This document shows, one piece after another, positions 1-9,000 of a stretch of DNA of 64,000 nucleotides (position 1 is its first letter; each line of letters begins with the position of its first letter). The notes below the pieces were generated by a model. The model saw only the letters and a list, made by a program, of their open reading frames with translations, did not search any database and was not told the origin of the DNA. Source of the DNA: Fredinandcohnia onubensis. Lineage in GTDB: Bacteria > Bacillota > Bacilli > Bacillales > Bacillaceae_L. A program made the position numbers and the translations under genes. The stretch spans positions 470,214-534,213 of the forward strand of contig NZ_NSEB01000012.1 in NCBI RefSeq assembly GCF_002734215.1. The letters are read 5' to 3'.

Positions 1-834
1 ATTCTCTGGCAGGCACTTCTTTACCTTTCGATTAATCTTGGAGATAATCGGTTTAATGGAGGAGAGCGCAGGTACCTCGTCCTCTTGCCACACATATTGA
101 ACCAGTTCCTCTTTTGAAACAAATCGAACTTTTTCGATTAGATATTTCAATACCTCTGCTTCTTTTCGTTGTAAAATTGCGACGTCTACTGGACCTGAAA
201 AATTAGGACGTAAGTGCGACATATCTAATGTAGCATCATTCGTTTCATTCTCCATTTGTACTTTTTCTACGTCATCAATAGTAGCAAGTATGTATGCACC
301 ATCCGGATACCGAATGGCCCTCGTTTGCTGACCTTTTTGTGTAATTAATGCTCTCACTTCATTTATTTCACTACTGAAATTATGTTCTTCATCTGTTTCT
401 ATTGCTTTGTCCAAATAACGAATGGCTTCCAGATCTTCTCCTAGTATATAAAATGCCTTTGCCATCGTAGCATATGCTCGGAACAGTCTGATTTTGGACA
501 ATGATAAATGAATCGCTTTTGTAAAATATTCAACGCTTTTCTCATATTCCTGTGTTTCATAATGGATATGTCCCATCCTGTATAAGGCATTCGTATCGTC
601 AGGAAAAAGAGCTAACACCTCATCGAACAGGTCTTTCGCGTTCATTAGATTCACATATACTAGTTTTTCGTCCTCCCCGCTCCGGACTAGCAACTTAGCA
701 AGCTCAACTTTATAGTCTGTGTTGTCTTCTTCTGTTTGTAACAAATCACGGTACATTTTGATTCCTTCTTTTAGCCAAGCAGACTCATTCAGGGATCCTT
801 GTTTTCTTTTCCATAACCTTATTTGTTCAAGCAA
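1..834 (-). CDS. TPR / winged-helix transcriptional regulator, copy 1 (3' end outside window)
   Basis: This is a partial gene whose C-terminus runs off the left edge. It aligns without net insertions or deletions to the complete gene at 15353-16267 at a constant offset, so it should lack only about 26 C-terminal residues. The N-terminal two thirds are TPR-like helices, and the C-terminus matches an OmpR-type (trans_reg_C) winged helix that starts around residue 225. The start is a TTG at 832-834: the ribosome site GAGGTG lies six bases upstream and aligns with the ATG of copy 2. The role is inferred to be a DNA-binding regulator whose TPR part senses a partner. The target is unknown. Identity of copy 2 and lack of disruption suggest a recent duplication. 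Confidence 0.85.
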   Translation of the reverse strand, partial: MLEQIRLWKRKQGSLNESAWLKEGIKMYRDLLQTEEDNTDYKVELAKLLVRSGEDEKLVYVNLMNAKDLFDEVLALFPDDTNALYRMGHIHYETQEYEKSVEYFTKAIHLSLSKIRLFRAYATMAKAFYILGEDLEAIRYLDKAIETDEEHNFSSEINEVRALITQKGQQTRAIRYPDGAYILATIDDVEKVQMENETNDATLDMSHLRPNFSGPVDVAILQRKEAEVLKYLIEKVRFVSKEELVQYVWQEDEVPALSSIKPIISKINRKVKKCLPEN

Positions 835-883
835 GGGGCACACCTCACTTTTGTTAGTAATCTACTATTTTGTGTTTCTCTTT

Positions 884-1900
884 TTAATTACTACATATCC
901 GTTTCCTTAACTGCTCTACAGTTAAATAGACACCATTTTCTTTACGGTGTATCATTGCATGGCAGTTTGGACAGACTGGGATTAAATCTTTTATTGGGTC
1001 TACAACATAATCCTGTCGTATTTCATGTAGAGGGATAATATGATGAACGTGTATAAAATCTTTACCAATTTCTCCATATGTATCTTCAAAATTCAAATCA
1101 CATATTTGACATTGAACACCATAATGTTCCATACACCTTTTTCGGGCAATTGGATTCCGCTCATACACATTAACACTAACGGTTTTACGCTTTCCCTCTT
1201 CTAATGATTCTGGAACTTCCTCTGGAAAATATCCTTCCGTCAAGTCGTGTTCAAAAAACGACTTGATATAATCTAGCAGGCCTTCATTCAGTTTCATAGC
1301 TCCTTGAATATTCCCTTTTAGCCCATGATCACGTAAACGAGCAAGAGAAAGCTCGGGAGTATCAACTTTATCCAGTAATCGAATGCGTGAACGTTCGTAT
1401 TCTAGCGACTGCTCATATTTCTTTTCATCTAACCAGAAAGTATCATCATAAACAATACTACTATCTCTTACAATTCCTTCGATTACTTCTACTTTATAAC
1501 GGATTTGCTTAATACTACCGGATAGATAAATAAATATAATATCCCCATTTTCGTATTTGAAGGAGCGTTTCCAGTCTATCGTATCATAATAACTAAATGC
1601 TCCCTCAACATCATAATCATTTGGGTTAGCAGGTATCAACCAAAATCGACGAGCATTTTTATGCCCACTCTCCTCAAGCTCTCTACGACGATTAACTGCA
1701 ATATTTTTAGGTGCAATAAATCTATATTTATTTTCTTTAATATAGAACGGAATATTATAAACATATCCTCTCTCAATGTGATCATAAAATTTATATTTTG
1801 TAGAATTAAGTTGCTCCGCTAAAAATCTTGCTGCTTCTTGTATATTGTTTGCTTCAAATAACATCTCATTATTTTTTAAAATAGTAATTGGACTAGCCAT
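884..1900 (-). CDS. EVE-HNH endonuclease, predicted modification-dependent restriction enzyme
   Basis: The 338-residue protein has an EVE-like domain at about residues 85-145 (RRFWLIPANPNDYD, then IDW and GDIIFIY), a fold known to read modified bases. It is followed by a C-terminal HNH nuclease at about 255-325. The HNH shows the zinc pairs CQIC (264-267) and CPNC (310-313) and the catalytic core HVHHIIPLH with a later HAMIH. The start was placed at the internal ATG at 1900 because AAGGGGG lies eight bases upstream; an upstream GTG/ATG-type extension to 1939 has no such site. EVE-HNH pairs are known predicted Type IV-like restriction enzymes, so a role in cleaving modified invading DNA is likely, but the substrate is inference. 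It stands alone, next to regulator copy 1. Confidence 0.85.
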   Translation of the reverse strand: MASPITILKNNEMLFEANNIQEAARFLAEQLNSTKYKFYDHIERGYVYNIPFYIKENKYRFIAPKNIAVNRRRELEESGHKNARRFWLIPANPNDYDVEGAFSYYDTIDWKRSFKYENGDIIFIYLSGSIKQIRYKVEVIEGIVRDSSIVYDDTFWLDEKKYEQSLEYERSRIRLLDKVDTPELSLARLRDHGLKGNIQGAMKLNEGLLDYIKSFFEHDLTEGYFPEEVPESLEEGKRKTVSVNVYERNPIARKRCMEHYGVQCQICDLNFEDTYGEIGKDFIHVHHIIPLHEIRQDYVVDPIKDLIPVCPNCHAMIHRKENGVYLTVEQLRKRICSN

Positions 1901-2231
1901 ATTATTATCCCCCTTATATGCCAAACCTCTTGCACCCATATGTTACTTTTTCGTTTAACTCCATATTTTTGTATTAAGGTGAGTGTTCTCCAGATTTCAT
2001 CAATTTCATTTTGATTTAAAAGAAGTTGCATGGAAATCACCCTGAATTAATTAGTATATAGGAAAATTATACCATATATGCTATATAGGTAAATATACTG
2101 AATGTTTTTATAGGTACAACTCTAATTATTTTTCTAAGCATCGGGGAGTCAGGCACCAGAATCTAAATTTACTATCCAAAAGAGTAACTATGAAAAATTA
2201 GGTGAAAATAGAAAAAAAGGATGTGGTCACT
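1901..2231. other. Intergenic stretch
   Basis: No convincing gene was found. Around 2141-2158 there is a fragment (CGGGGAGTCAGGCACC) matching the right arm of the GCCTGACCC palindrome family. The rest is AT-rich leader sequence for the divergent neighbours. Confidence 0.5.
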
Positions 2232-2891
2232 ATGGTATCCTTTCTTTACTTTCTCCTTGCAAACAGTTATGTTTGTCTATTTGTTTGGGGGATTTTTTTA
2301 GCTAAAAAAGGAAGATTACATCTCACCACTTTACTTTTATTCGTAATTATTGGACTTATCTATGATAACTTGATCATTGCGATAGGAAGATTTATCGGTG
2401 AAGGAAATGTGCTGGAGAGTTTCAGCTATGTGCGATTTTTGTTACACGCCTTGTTTACCCCCACCCTGATTTTATTTGCATTTGGTATCTGTATGGGAAT
2501 AAGGTTACCATGGGCCAAAAGAACCTTCTGGAAGGTTATAGCAGGTCTGATGACTCTAGGGTTAATTCTTTATGAACTATTTACTTCCGTCATTAATCTT
2601 GAAATTGAACCCAATTGGAGAAATGGCGTATTGACCTATACAAGTACGGGGCATTCGAATAGTCCGATCATGGTTATTACAGTAACGATTGTTCTCGGGA
2701 TTGTCGGCTTTATTTTGGCTAAGAAATTCCACTTTTATTGGCTCTTGATTGGCACAATTGTCATGATTTCAGGTGGTCTGTTAACCATCTGGATGAAACA
2801 GGAATCGATAATGAATATATTGGAACTTTTATTAATTGTTACTTTACTTATGACATGGCAATTTCAAGTCCGGAATGTACGGTCACAGTGA
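2232..2891 (+). CDS. Hypothetical integral membrane protein
   Basis: A hydrophobic protein of about 219 residues with six or seven predicted membrane segments (for example VSFLYFLLANSYVCLFVWG at the N-terminus and ILELLLIVTLLMTW at the C-terminus). No catalytic motif or recognised family could be named. The start is uncertain. The ATG at 2232 has AAGG upstream and places the first helix at the N-terminus, while a GTG at 2202 in the same frame has no ribosome site. The 3' end runs directly into a repeated sequence (2880-2971), so the last few codons are shared with that repeat. It is the only plus-strand gene in the first 16 kb and its function is unknown. Confidence 0.65.
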   Translation: MVSFLYFLLANSYVCLFVWGIFLAKKGRLHLTTLLLFVIIGLIYDNLIIAIGRFIGEGNVLESFSYVRFLLHALFTPTLILFAFGICMGIRLPWAKRTFWKVIAGLMTLGLILYELFTSVINLEIEPNWRNGVLTYTSTGHSNSPIMVITVTIVLGIVGFILAKKFHFYWLLIGTIVMISGGLLTIWMKQESIMNILELLLIVTLLMTWQFQVRNVRSQ

Positions 2892-2971
2892 CTCCCCGAA
2901 TTTTGTCGATAAACCAATAGACAGGGCCTGACCCCCAACACAGTAAAGCATTACCGCGCTGGGGGTCAGGC
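2880..2971. repeat. Direct repeat copy A with GCCTGACCCCC palindrome
   Basis: The unit has about 30 bases starting GGTCACAGTGACTCCCCGAA, then the inverted repeat GCCTGACCCCC (2926-2936) and GGGGGTCAGGC (2961-2971). A second copy lies at 4561-4646 in the same orientation, on the other side of the NCS2 permease. The hairpin may also serve as a bidirectional terminator for the convergent genes. Confidence 0.85.
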
Positions 2972-2997
2972 ACTCTAATCATTCCAGTATATGTCCA

Positions 2998-4302
2998 CTA
3001 CCTATTCAATTCGACTGTCTCAAATACATTCCAATTCACTATTTTCTCTAACGCAACTGATAATAAAACACCTATAATTAAACCATTGCTAATAAACGGT
3101 TGTATATATAGTGGGATGTCAGAGAAAACGGTTGGTGAAATATTCATGATACTAATCCCAACGAGAACTGGTGCTGCCAAGCGAAAAATTGTATTAGAAT
3201 TAAACGTTTTCCCATTAAGGCTGCTAAAGGCTGTACCGAATAATTGTAAATAGGCAACAAATAAAACCGCATTTCCTACTGAAATTGGCATGGTTGCAAG
3301 GAATGATCCGAATATAGGAACCAGTCCGATTGTTGTTAATAACCCACCACCGATAAGGAACGGTTTCGAATGAAATATTCTTGTACTTTGTAGAAATCCG
3401 ATTGAAGATGTAAATGGTGTGTAAGGAACTAGCCCAAATCCCGTACCAATCACCGTAAAAACACTTGTCACATAGATAGAATTACGAAATCTATGTTGTG
3501 GGGTTTCTTTGTTTATCAGTTTTCCGGCTGCTTCAATCGAAGCAAATGTATTGCTCAAATTAATTACCACTGCGAAGAATGTCACGCCAATAATCCCAAA
3601 CTCTAGATTTGGTTCTCCGATAGGAAATAAAGTGAAAGACATCGAGGATGCTTCTAAAGCCCCTTGGCTAACATCCATAAACAATAGATCATGCAATATC
3701 CATCCAATCATTAATCCTATTAAAATCGAGAAATTACTAATAGATTTAGAGCCTTTAAGTTTTATAATCACAACTAGAATTACAATTCCCATTGATAATA
3801 AACTCAACGGTATATCTAATACCCCATCCTTTGTTAAAGGAAACATTCCTTTAAAGAAGATAAAAATCAATTGGAAGGTTAACAGAAAAAGATAGACTGA
3901 CATGACCATTGGACTGAAGATTGATTGAAAAAGTGACAAACCATTACATGCTGCTAAAACGATTGTAAATACGCAAGCGAGTAGAATCCCAGTCGTAATC
4001 CCTCCACCAATCGTAGATAGGCTCATTCCCATCGAAGAAGCAGTGAGCCCTAGGTTTAATATAACGCCCCATAACAACCCAGAATGTCCTTCCATAATGG
4101 GCATTCGATGTCCAATCCATCCTTGAAACATACAAGCTACCCCTGTAAGGATTAAAGAGCATCTTAGCATCATTCCAATCGTATCTTGAGGCACCTCAAA
4201 CACGGTTCCTATTGAAATCGGGACAACCACTGTATTAGCAAAAATAAATATAAGCCATTGAACAGAAGAAAAAACTGTTACAACATACCCTTTACTCATC
4301 AT
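2998..4302 (-). CDS. NCS2 family purine/pyrimidine (xanthine/uracil) permease
   Basis: A 434-residue polytopic protein with about 12-14 hydrophobic segments. The N-terminal part (WLIFIFANTVVVPISIG and later GHRMPIMEGHSG) and the central FAVVINLSNTFASIEAAGK segment are characteristic of the nucleobase:cation symporter-2 family, as is the total length. It should import a purine or pyrimidine base across the cytoplasmic membrane, driven by protons. The exact substrate cannot be read from sequence. The start ATG at 4302 has AAAGTGGTG just upstream, and a second ATG follows immediately. No purine riboswitch-like core was found upstream. The gene is a single unit flanked by two direct repeats. Confidence 0.85.
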   Translation of the reverse strand: MMSKGYVVTVFSSVQWLIFIFANTVVVPISIGTVFEVPQDTIGMMLRCSLILTGVACMFQGWIGHRMPIMEGHSGLLWGVILNLGLTASSMGMSLSTIGGGITTGILLACVFTIVLAACNGLSLFQSIFSPMVMSVYLFLLTFQLIFIFFKGMFPLTKDGVLDIPLSLLSMGIVILVVIIKLKGSKSISNFSILIGLMIGWILHDLLFMDVSQGALEASSMSFTLFPIGEPNLEFGIIGVTFFAVVINLSNTFASIEAAGKLINKETPQHRFRNSIYVTSVFTVIGTGFGLVPYTPFTSSIGFLQSTRIFHSKPFLIGGGLLTTIGLVPIFGSFLATMPISVGNAVLFVAYLQLFGTAFSSLNGKTFNSNTIFRLAAPVLVGISIMNISPTVFSDIPLYIQPFISNGLIIGVLLSVALEKIVNWNVFETVELNR

Positions 4303-4445
4303 TCACACCACTTTCTTGAAACATGTGGACCGTTCTACCGTTCCCCTATTTTTTCCATCGCCAAAAGGAGTCTGCGGATTTGATGTCAGACCCCATCTAG
4401 TAAACTTATACAGAACTGAAGGACAAGCCCACATTTCAGAATATA

Positions 4446-4476
4446 AAAAAGAGTCTTACTTAAACCAAAAGACTCC
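4446..4476 (-). terminator. Rho-independent terminator after XRE/membrane protein pair
   Basis: On the minus strand GAGTCTT pairs with AAGACTC and is followed by a run of T residues. It lies downstream of the 4666-5242 pair. Confidence 0.65.
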
Positions 4477-4560
4477 CTGAAGAATACCATTACTATTCTC
4501 CAAAATCAATATACTCTGTTCAGACAACTAAATTTTTTCTTTTTTTAAGTGCAACAAGTC

Positions 4561-4646
4561 CGGTCACAGTGACTCCCCGAATTTTGTCGATACAGGGCCT
4601 AGTCCCCGAGACAGTAAAGCATTACCACACTGAGGGTCAGGCCCTG
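4561..4646. repeat. Direct repeat copy B with GCCTGACCC palindrome
   Basis: It carries the same leading 30 bases as 2880-2911 and a diverged palindrome (AGGGCCTAGTCCCC ... GAGGGTCAGGCCCT). The orientation matches copy A, about 1.68 kb away. Confidence 0.85.
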
Positions 4647-4665
4647 AATAACCGTGTTTAGTTCT

Positions 4666-5016
4666 TTAACCAATAAAATCTTTTTTATATCGAATAGCTA
4701 AATAGACTGCAGAGGCAAGGAATGCAAGCGAATATTTAAATAAGAAGAAAATTTGCCACATATATTCTTTTGGGAAAATTACGTCGCACAAAACTATTCC
4801 ACTTAACATTATGAAGGCACTTTTTAATTTTATTTGATCTGTTCTTTCGTCAGCTTCGCCCATTTTTTTCTGTAATACGTTTGTTAGAATCCCTCCGACA
4901 AAAACCAATAAAAAACCACTAACAATAAGAATATTCCAATTTCCTTGCGATTGTTCAGCCCAAGACTTTAACGGGCCAAAAATAGCATTAGAAATATCTG
5001 AAAAATCAATCACCAT
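4666..5016 (-). CDS. Small membrane protein co-encoded with XRE regulator
   Basis: A protein of about 116 residues with an amphipathic N-terminus and three hydrophobic segments (NILIVSGFLLVFVGGIL, SAFIMLSGIVLCDVIF, FKYSLAFLASAVYLAI). A charged loop MGEADERTDQIK lies between the first two. This layout resembles the DUF2178-like membrane partners of small Cro/CI-type regulators, but the assignment is tentative. The ATG at 5016 was chosen because AAAGGGAG precedes it; a GTG two codons earlier is less likely. The start overlaps the stop of the upstream regulator by 11 bases, indicating translational coupling, so the membrane protein probably controls or is controlled by that regulator. Confidence 0.7.
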   Translation of the reverse strand: MVIDFSDISNAIFGPLKSWAEQSQGNWNILIVSGFLLVFVGGILTNVLQKKMGEADERTDQIKLKSAFIMLSGIVLCDVIFPKEYMWQIFFLFKYSLAFLASAVYLAIRYKKDFIG

Positions 5017-5242
5017 TCTCACTCCCTTTCACATAATTATAAATCTCGTTTACATCAACATTAAAAAATTCGGCAATTCGAAAAGCTAATAGTAAAGTCG
5101 GAACATAATTTCCTTTTTCCATCACGAAGATGGTTTGTTTGGAAACCCCGACTTTCTCTGCTAATTCTTGCTGAGACAATCTGGCGAGTACACGATATTC
5201 ATACACCTTATTTGAGATCGAATCACCAAAATCTTTCTTCAT
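5006..5242 (-). CDS. XRE (Cro/CI) family transcriptional regulator, YozG-like
   Basis: A 78-residue protein that is almost entirely one HTH_3 domain: LSQQELAEKVGVSKQTIFVMEKG carries the helix-turn-helix and LLLAFRIAEFFNVDVNEIY the closing helices. Proteins of this size and type are single-domain DNA-binding repressors. The ATG at 5242 was chosen since AGAGGTGAT stands six bases upstream; a TTG at 5263 and an ATG at 5248 are possible but overlap that site. It is the first gene of a two-gene unit with the membrane protein at 4666 and probably regulates its own promoter. Confidence 0.85.
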   Translation of the reverse strand: MKKDFGDSISNKVYEYRVLARLSQQELAEKVGVSKQTIFVMEKGNYVPTLLLAFRIAEFFNVDVNEIYNYVKGSENGD

Positions 5243-5363
5243 GACCATCACCTCTTGAATCAAATTATAAACTCACCTTTTATAAAAGTAAAGTATACTT
5301 ATACAAAAATATAAATTATCTTTATTTTTACACATGTTACTTTGACTTAACAAGGGACAGAAT

Positions 5364-5402
5364 GCAAAAAAACCTGACGAAATTCGTGATTCCGTCAGGT
5401 TA
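5364..5402 (-). terminator. Rho-independent terminator of DUF1801 gene
   Basis: The minus strand reads AACCTGACGGAA, loop, TTTCGTCAGGTT and then a T-run. It sits about 90 bases past the stop of the 5495 gene. Confidence 0.8.
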
Positions 5403-5494
5403 ACAGGTCGTTCAATTTAATGGTTTTAGGTGGTCCAGTGGATGAAAATATTCAGAATTCCTTATTTTCATTTCCAGCCGGGAAAACAAAATTC

Positions 5495-5872
5495 TTAACA
5501 ATCCGTATCTTCTCCGGCACGCCACATATCAAGTGTTTTATGGATAAATTGTTCCAATCCCGTTTCTTCAATCTTTATAAATTTTTTGATGCGTATGCAG
5601 CCTTTTCCATAATTATAGCCTGCTAATAGGGATTCTGCCTTTTCTACCTTATCTATTGTTCCTACATAGAGGCTGACATAATGTTTTTGCGCGTTTAACG
5701 CAAAGACGTAGTTGTCATCTTTCCCATAATTCAACATCTTATAGCGAATCACCTCTTCCAACTCCGGTGCATAAGCAAAAATCATCTCTCGAATCGCGAA
5801 CAGTTTCTCTTTTCGCCAATCGTCTTCAAGTAATTCTAAATATTCATCAGAATTCTTTACATCATATTGCAT
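5495..5872 (-). CDS. DUF1801 (YdhG-like) domain protein
   Basis: A 125-residue soluble protein that matches the DUF1801 family over its whole length. The recognisable parts are the IREMIFAYAPELEEVIRYKM segment with the typical aromatic/charged helix, NYVFALNAQKHYVSLYVG, and GCIRIKKFIKI near the C-terminus. This fold is frataxin-like, and some members have been proposed as intracellular iron chaperones, but the role is not established. The start ATG at 5872 has GGAGTGAG eight bases upstream. The gene is monocistronic with its own terminator. Confidence 0.8.
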   Translation of the reverse strand: MQYDVKNSDEYLELLEDDWRKEKLFAIREMIFAYAPELEEVIRYKMLNYGKDDNYVFALNAQKHYVSLYVGTIDKVEKAESLLAGYNYGKGCIRIKKFIKIEETGLEQFIHKTLDMWRAGEDTDC

Positions 5873-5964
5873 GTTAAAGTCTCACTCCTGCATGTTTCAA
5901 TTTACTGATAGTTTACAGGAAATTTGCTATCTATGCATCTTGATATAGGTTTCAAAATAAATAA

Positions 5965-6008
5965 GAAAGAGACACCTTATAACTAAAAATTAGTTATAAG
6001 ATGCCTCA
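5965..6008 (-). terminator. Terminator of the GH28-like gene
   Basis: A long imperfect hairpin GAGGCATCTTATAACTAA / TTAGTTATAAGGTGTCTC on the minus strand, followed by T-rich sequence. It starts about 55 bases past the stop codon at 6062. Confidence 0.75.
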
Positions 6009-6061
6009 ATGTTTATAGTTGTATAATTTGCAATTTATCATCACATGGTTGAAACTACAGG

Positions 6062-9000
6062 CTATTTATGTTGCTCCAAAGTAACGATTTTACTTAGTTC
6101 AAATACCCCGTCGTTATTGTACTCAATGTAAGCAAAATATGTTTTTCCATTTGCAAGATTTCTAACATGGGCACCCTTTGAGTTAAAATTAAAATCAGCA
6201 ATCTTAAATGTGTCTTTTTCACCACTGTCAGATATATAAACCGTATAACCTTGGCCATTAGCGGAACGGATATCAAAATTGATATTCGCCTGCATGTTAC
6301 CATTTGAAACGTTATCAACCTTAATGATATAGTCCCAAACTGCATATAAAGTGAAGTCTCCATCTACATTTATATTCGTGCCAGGAACCAAGACTTCACC
6401 TTTATTGTTAACTCTCCAGCCAACGAATTTCATACCAATTGGAGCTATGAAACTACTTTCAGGAACAGCATATTTGTTGCTAATTATTTTGGCAGAATCC
6501 ATATTTCCAGTTCCACCATTACCATCAAAACTAACTATGGAAGTTCCTTCTTCCCTCTCGAATTCTACCATTACATCTGCGTTGGACAAGCTTGTGAAGG
6601 TGTATGTATCATTCGTGTCGTTAACTGACACACCATTTAGCGACCATCCTTTCACCTTGAATCCAAGATCTGGAGTTGCTGTAAATTCTACAAACTGGCC
6701 AACATTGACATTAGTACCGCTGTTAATAGAAGTACCATCTGCTGTCGCTAACATGTTTCCATTGCCCACCACTTTATACGTGATCAAAGAACTGTAAGAA
6801 GGCATTATCGTTTTTAGTCTTGAGGAATCTGGGACGCTCACTACTCTTCGGAAGTGATGCTCTTTGGAAACATAACCTGGATGGGTAATATTGATAACAA
6901 TATGATTTCTCACAATAGCATTGTCACGTATACCAGACAACATTATAGTATTTCCATCCACCTCAACGCCAAAGTTACTTTGATTATTGACGTTGATTGT
7001 AGCACCTTCGACAGGTTCTCCAGTTTTTGCATCTGTAATTACTGCTATGATCTTAGCACTTTCGCCGTACATAAAGACCGGAACGTTATGGTACGGTGTC
7101 AGTGAAGGAGCATACTCAAATCGAACATCCATTGTACGTAATGTTCCCTCAACGTCAATTTCAAATGTCTTGACATCGTGATATACCATGTCTGCCGATT
7201 TTCTGTTGTCCAAATTGTTGTCAACAACATAGTGAGGAAGTTTGTTATTTTTAGCCACTACTGCTAAATCATGTATACCTGCTCCTACGTTTGTAAGGGT
7301 TGCTTTGAAACGAACTTCATCTCCAACCTTGCTTAACTCTGCAATCGCAAAATTTTTGTCAATGTCATAGGATACACGCACCGAACCAATATTTTCATAG
7401 TTGGCTATATCCGTTACGACACGACCAGTTACTTCCACGGTGCCATTGTCACCATGAGATGTCACTTCTGTCGTTGAAAGTTCATTAAGAGCAACACCAT
7501 TTACTTCAACATCTTCTATACTGATGGAATGCTCCGTATTATACAAGGTGTCATTAATTCTCACATTATCCATTTCCAAATTAGTTACGTTATTTACTGT
7601 TAAATTCTTACCGTTAGTAAGGCGCGATGAGGTAATATCAATATCTTTAAAGTATAGGCTATCTATAGCACGTAAGTCAGAGATCTCAGTTTCAATAAAT
7701 CCTGAAAAGGTACTATCTACATTTCCGGTTGCTCGGTTTGCAACTGAAAATACATTGGACATCGCTATATTGCGGATTTGGGCAACGTTCTTTTTCGTTC
7801 CGTAATTGCTAATCTCGGCGGTCTGGAACCACATATCTTGATCAGCCACCCGCTCTATATGGAAGAGGTATTCACGCATACCGCCAACTGCTATATTACG
7901 GAAGAAAATATCTTCAAATACAGCATCAAGACTGTTTGCTGTCTTTATTCTGAAAACGTTTCTAGACAAGTTACCCATCGGGTTTGTACTATCGTTTTCA
8001 TGCACTCCGTTATGGAAGTTATTCTCAATAAAAATGTTGTTAATACCACCTGCTGCTTCGCTACCAACACTTATTCCTGAACCTTGCCAGAATATGTTAC
8101 TACGGATAATAATGTTTTCCGTTGGTTTCTCTCTTAACTTACCATTATTTGTACGTCCTGATTTGAGGGCAATATTATCATCTTTGTTTGCGAATACATT
8201 ATTTTCGATGATTACATTACGGCTTGATTCCGGATTAAAACCGTCACTGTTGCTACTTATACTCGTAATAGTAACGCCACGTAGTAAGATGTTTTCACTT
8301 TGTACAGGGTTTATTGACCAAAATGGTGAATTTCCAAATGTTACACCTTCTATAAGGATGTTTTTGGAACTATAAAACTGTACAAGACTCACTGTAATCT
8401 TTTGATTCAGGCTGAATGCGTCGCGCTTCTCAACAGGTGTGTTCGCATAGTTCCAGTTCCTGATTGTGTTATCTACATCGCCAGACCATTGGCTGGTATT
8501 CGTAAATTCTATTTTACCACCGCCTGTAATAGCGATGTTTTCCTTGTTGTGGGCGTAAATCGCTGGGGAGAACCCATAGTAGTCAATACCTTCAAAGGTT
8601 GTCAATGAGCGAGGATAATACTCACCAGTAACAATATTGAGAAAGTCTATTGTAGCCCCTTTTTCAATGTGAAGATTTACGTTATTATCCAATTGAATTG
8701 CTCCCGTCCGATATGGCTCAGTTCTTTTAGGCACGAGAACAGTACCGCCACCGGCTTTTGTTACATCGGCAATCGCTTTCCGGAATACTAAGGTGTAGTC
8801 ATCTACTATGGTGTCCCCTTCCGTTACTTGCCGCACAAGTCCAGCATATTCCGATGAAGTGATATCAAAGATGTTATCAGGGAAAACAGGCAAATTGCTC
8901 TTTACGGAATCTAGGATACTATTATACCTGTCAGTATTCCAATATGGAGCCTCCCCTGGAACCAAGATTTCGTATTCTGCTGTTTCATCTGTTCCAGCAC

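Larger units (their letters stand above)
4303..4665. other. Intergenic stretch with terminator and repeat copy B
   Basis: No gene was seen. The stretch holds the terminator at 4446-4476, the direct repeat at 4561-4646 and the leader of the NCS2 permease. Confidence 0.6.

Noticed and set aside
4303..4560. Purine riboswitch upstream of the nucleobase permease
   Set aside because: I looked for the conserved loop sequences of the purine aptamer on the minus strand and did not find them.
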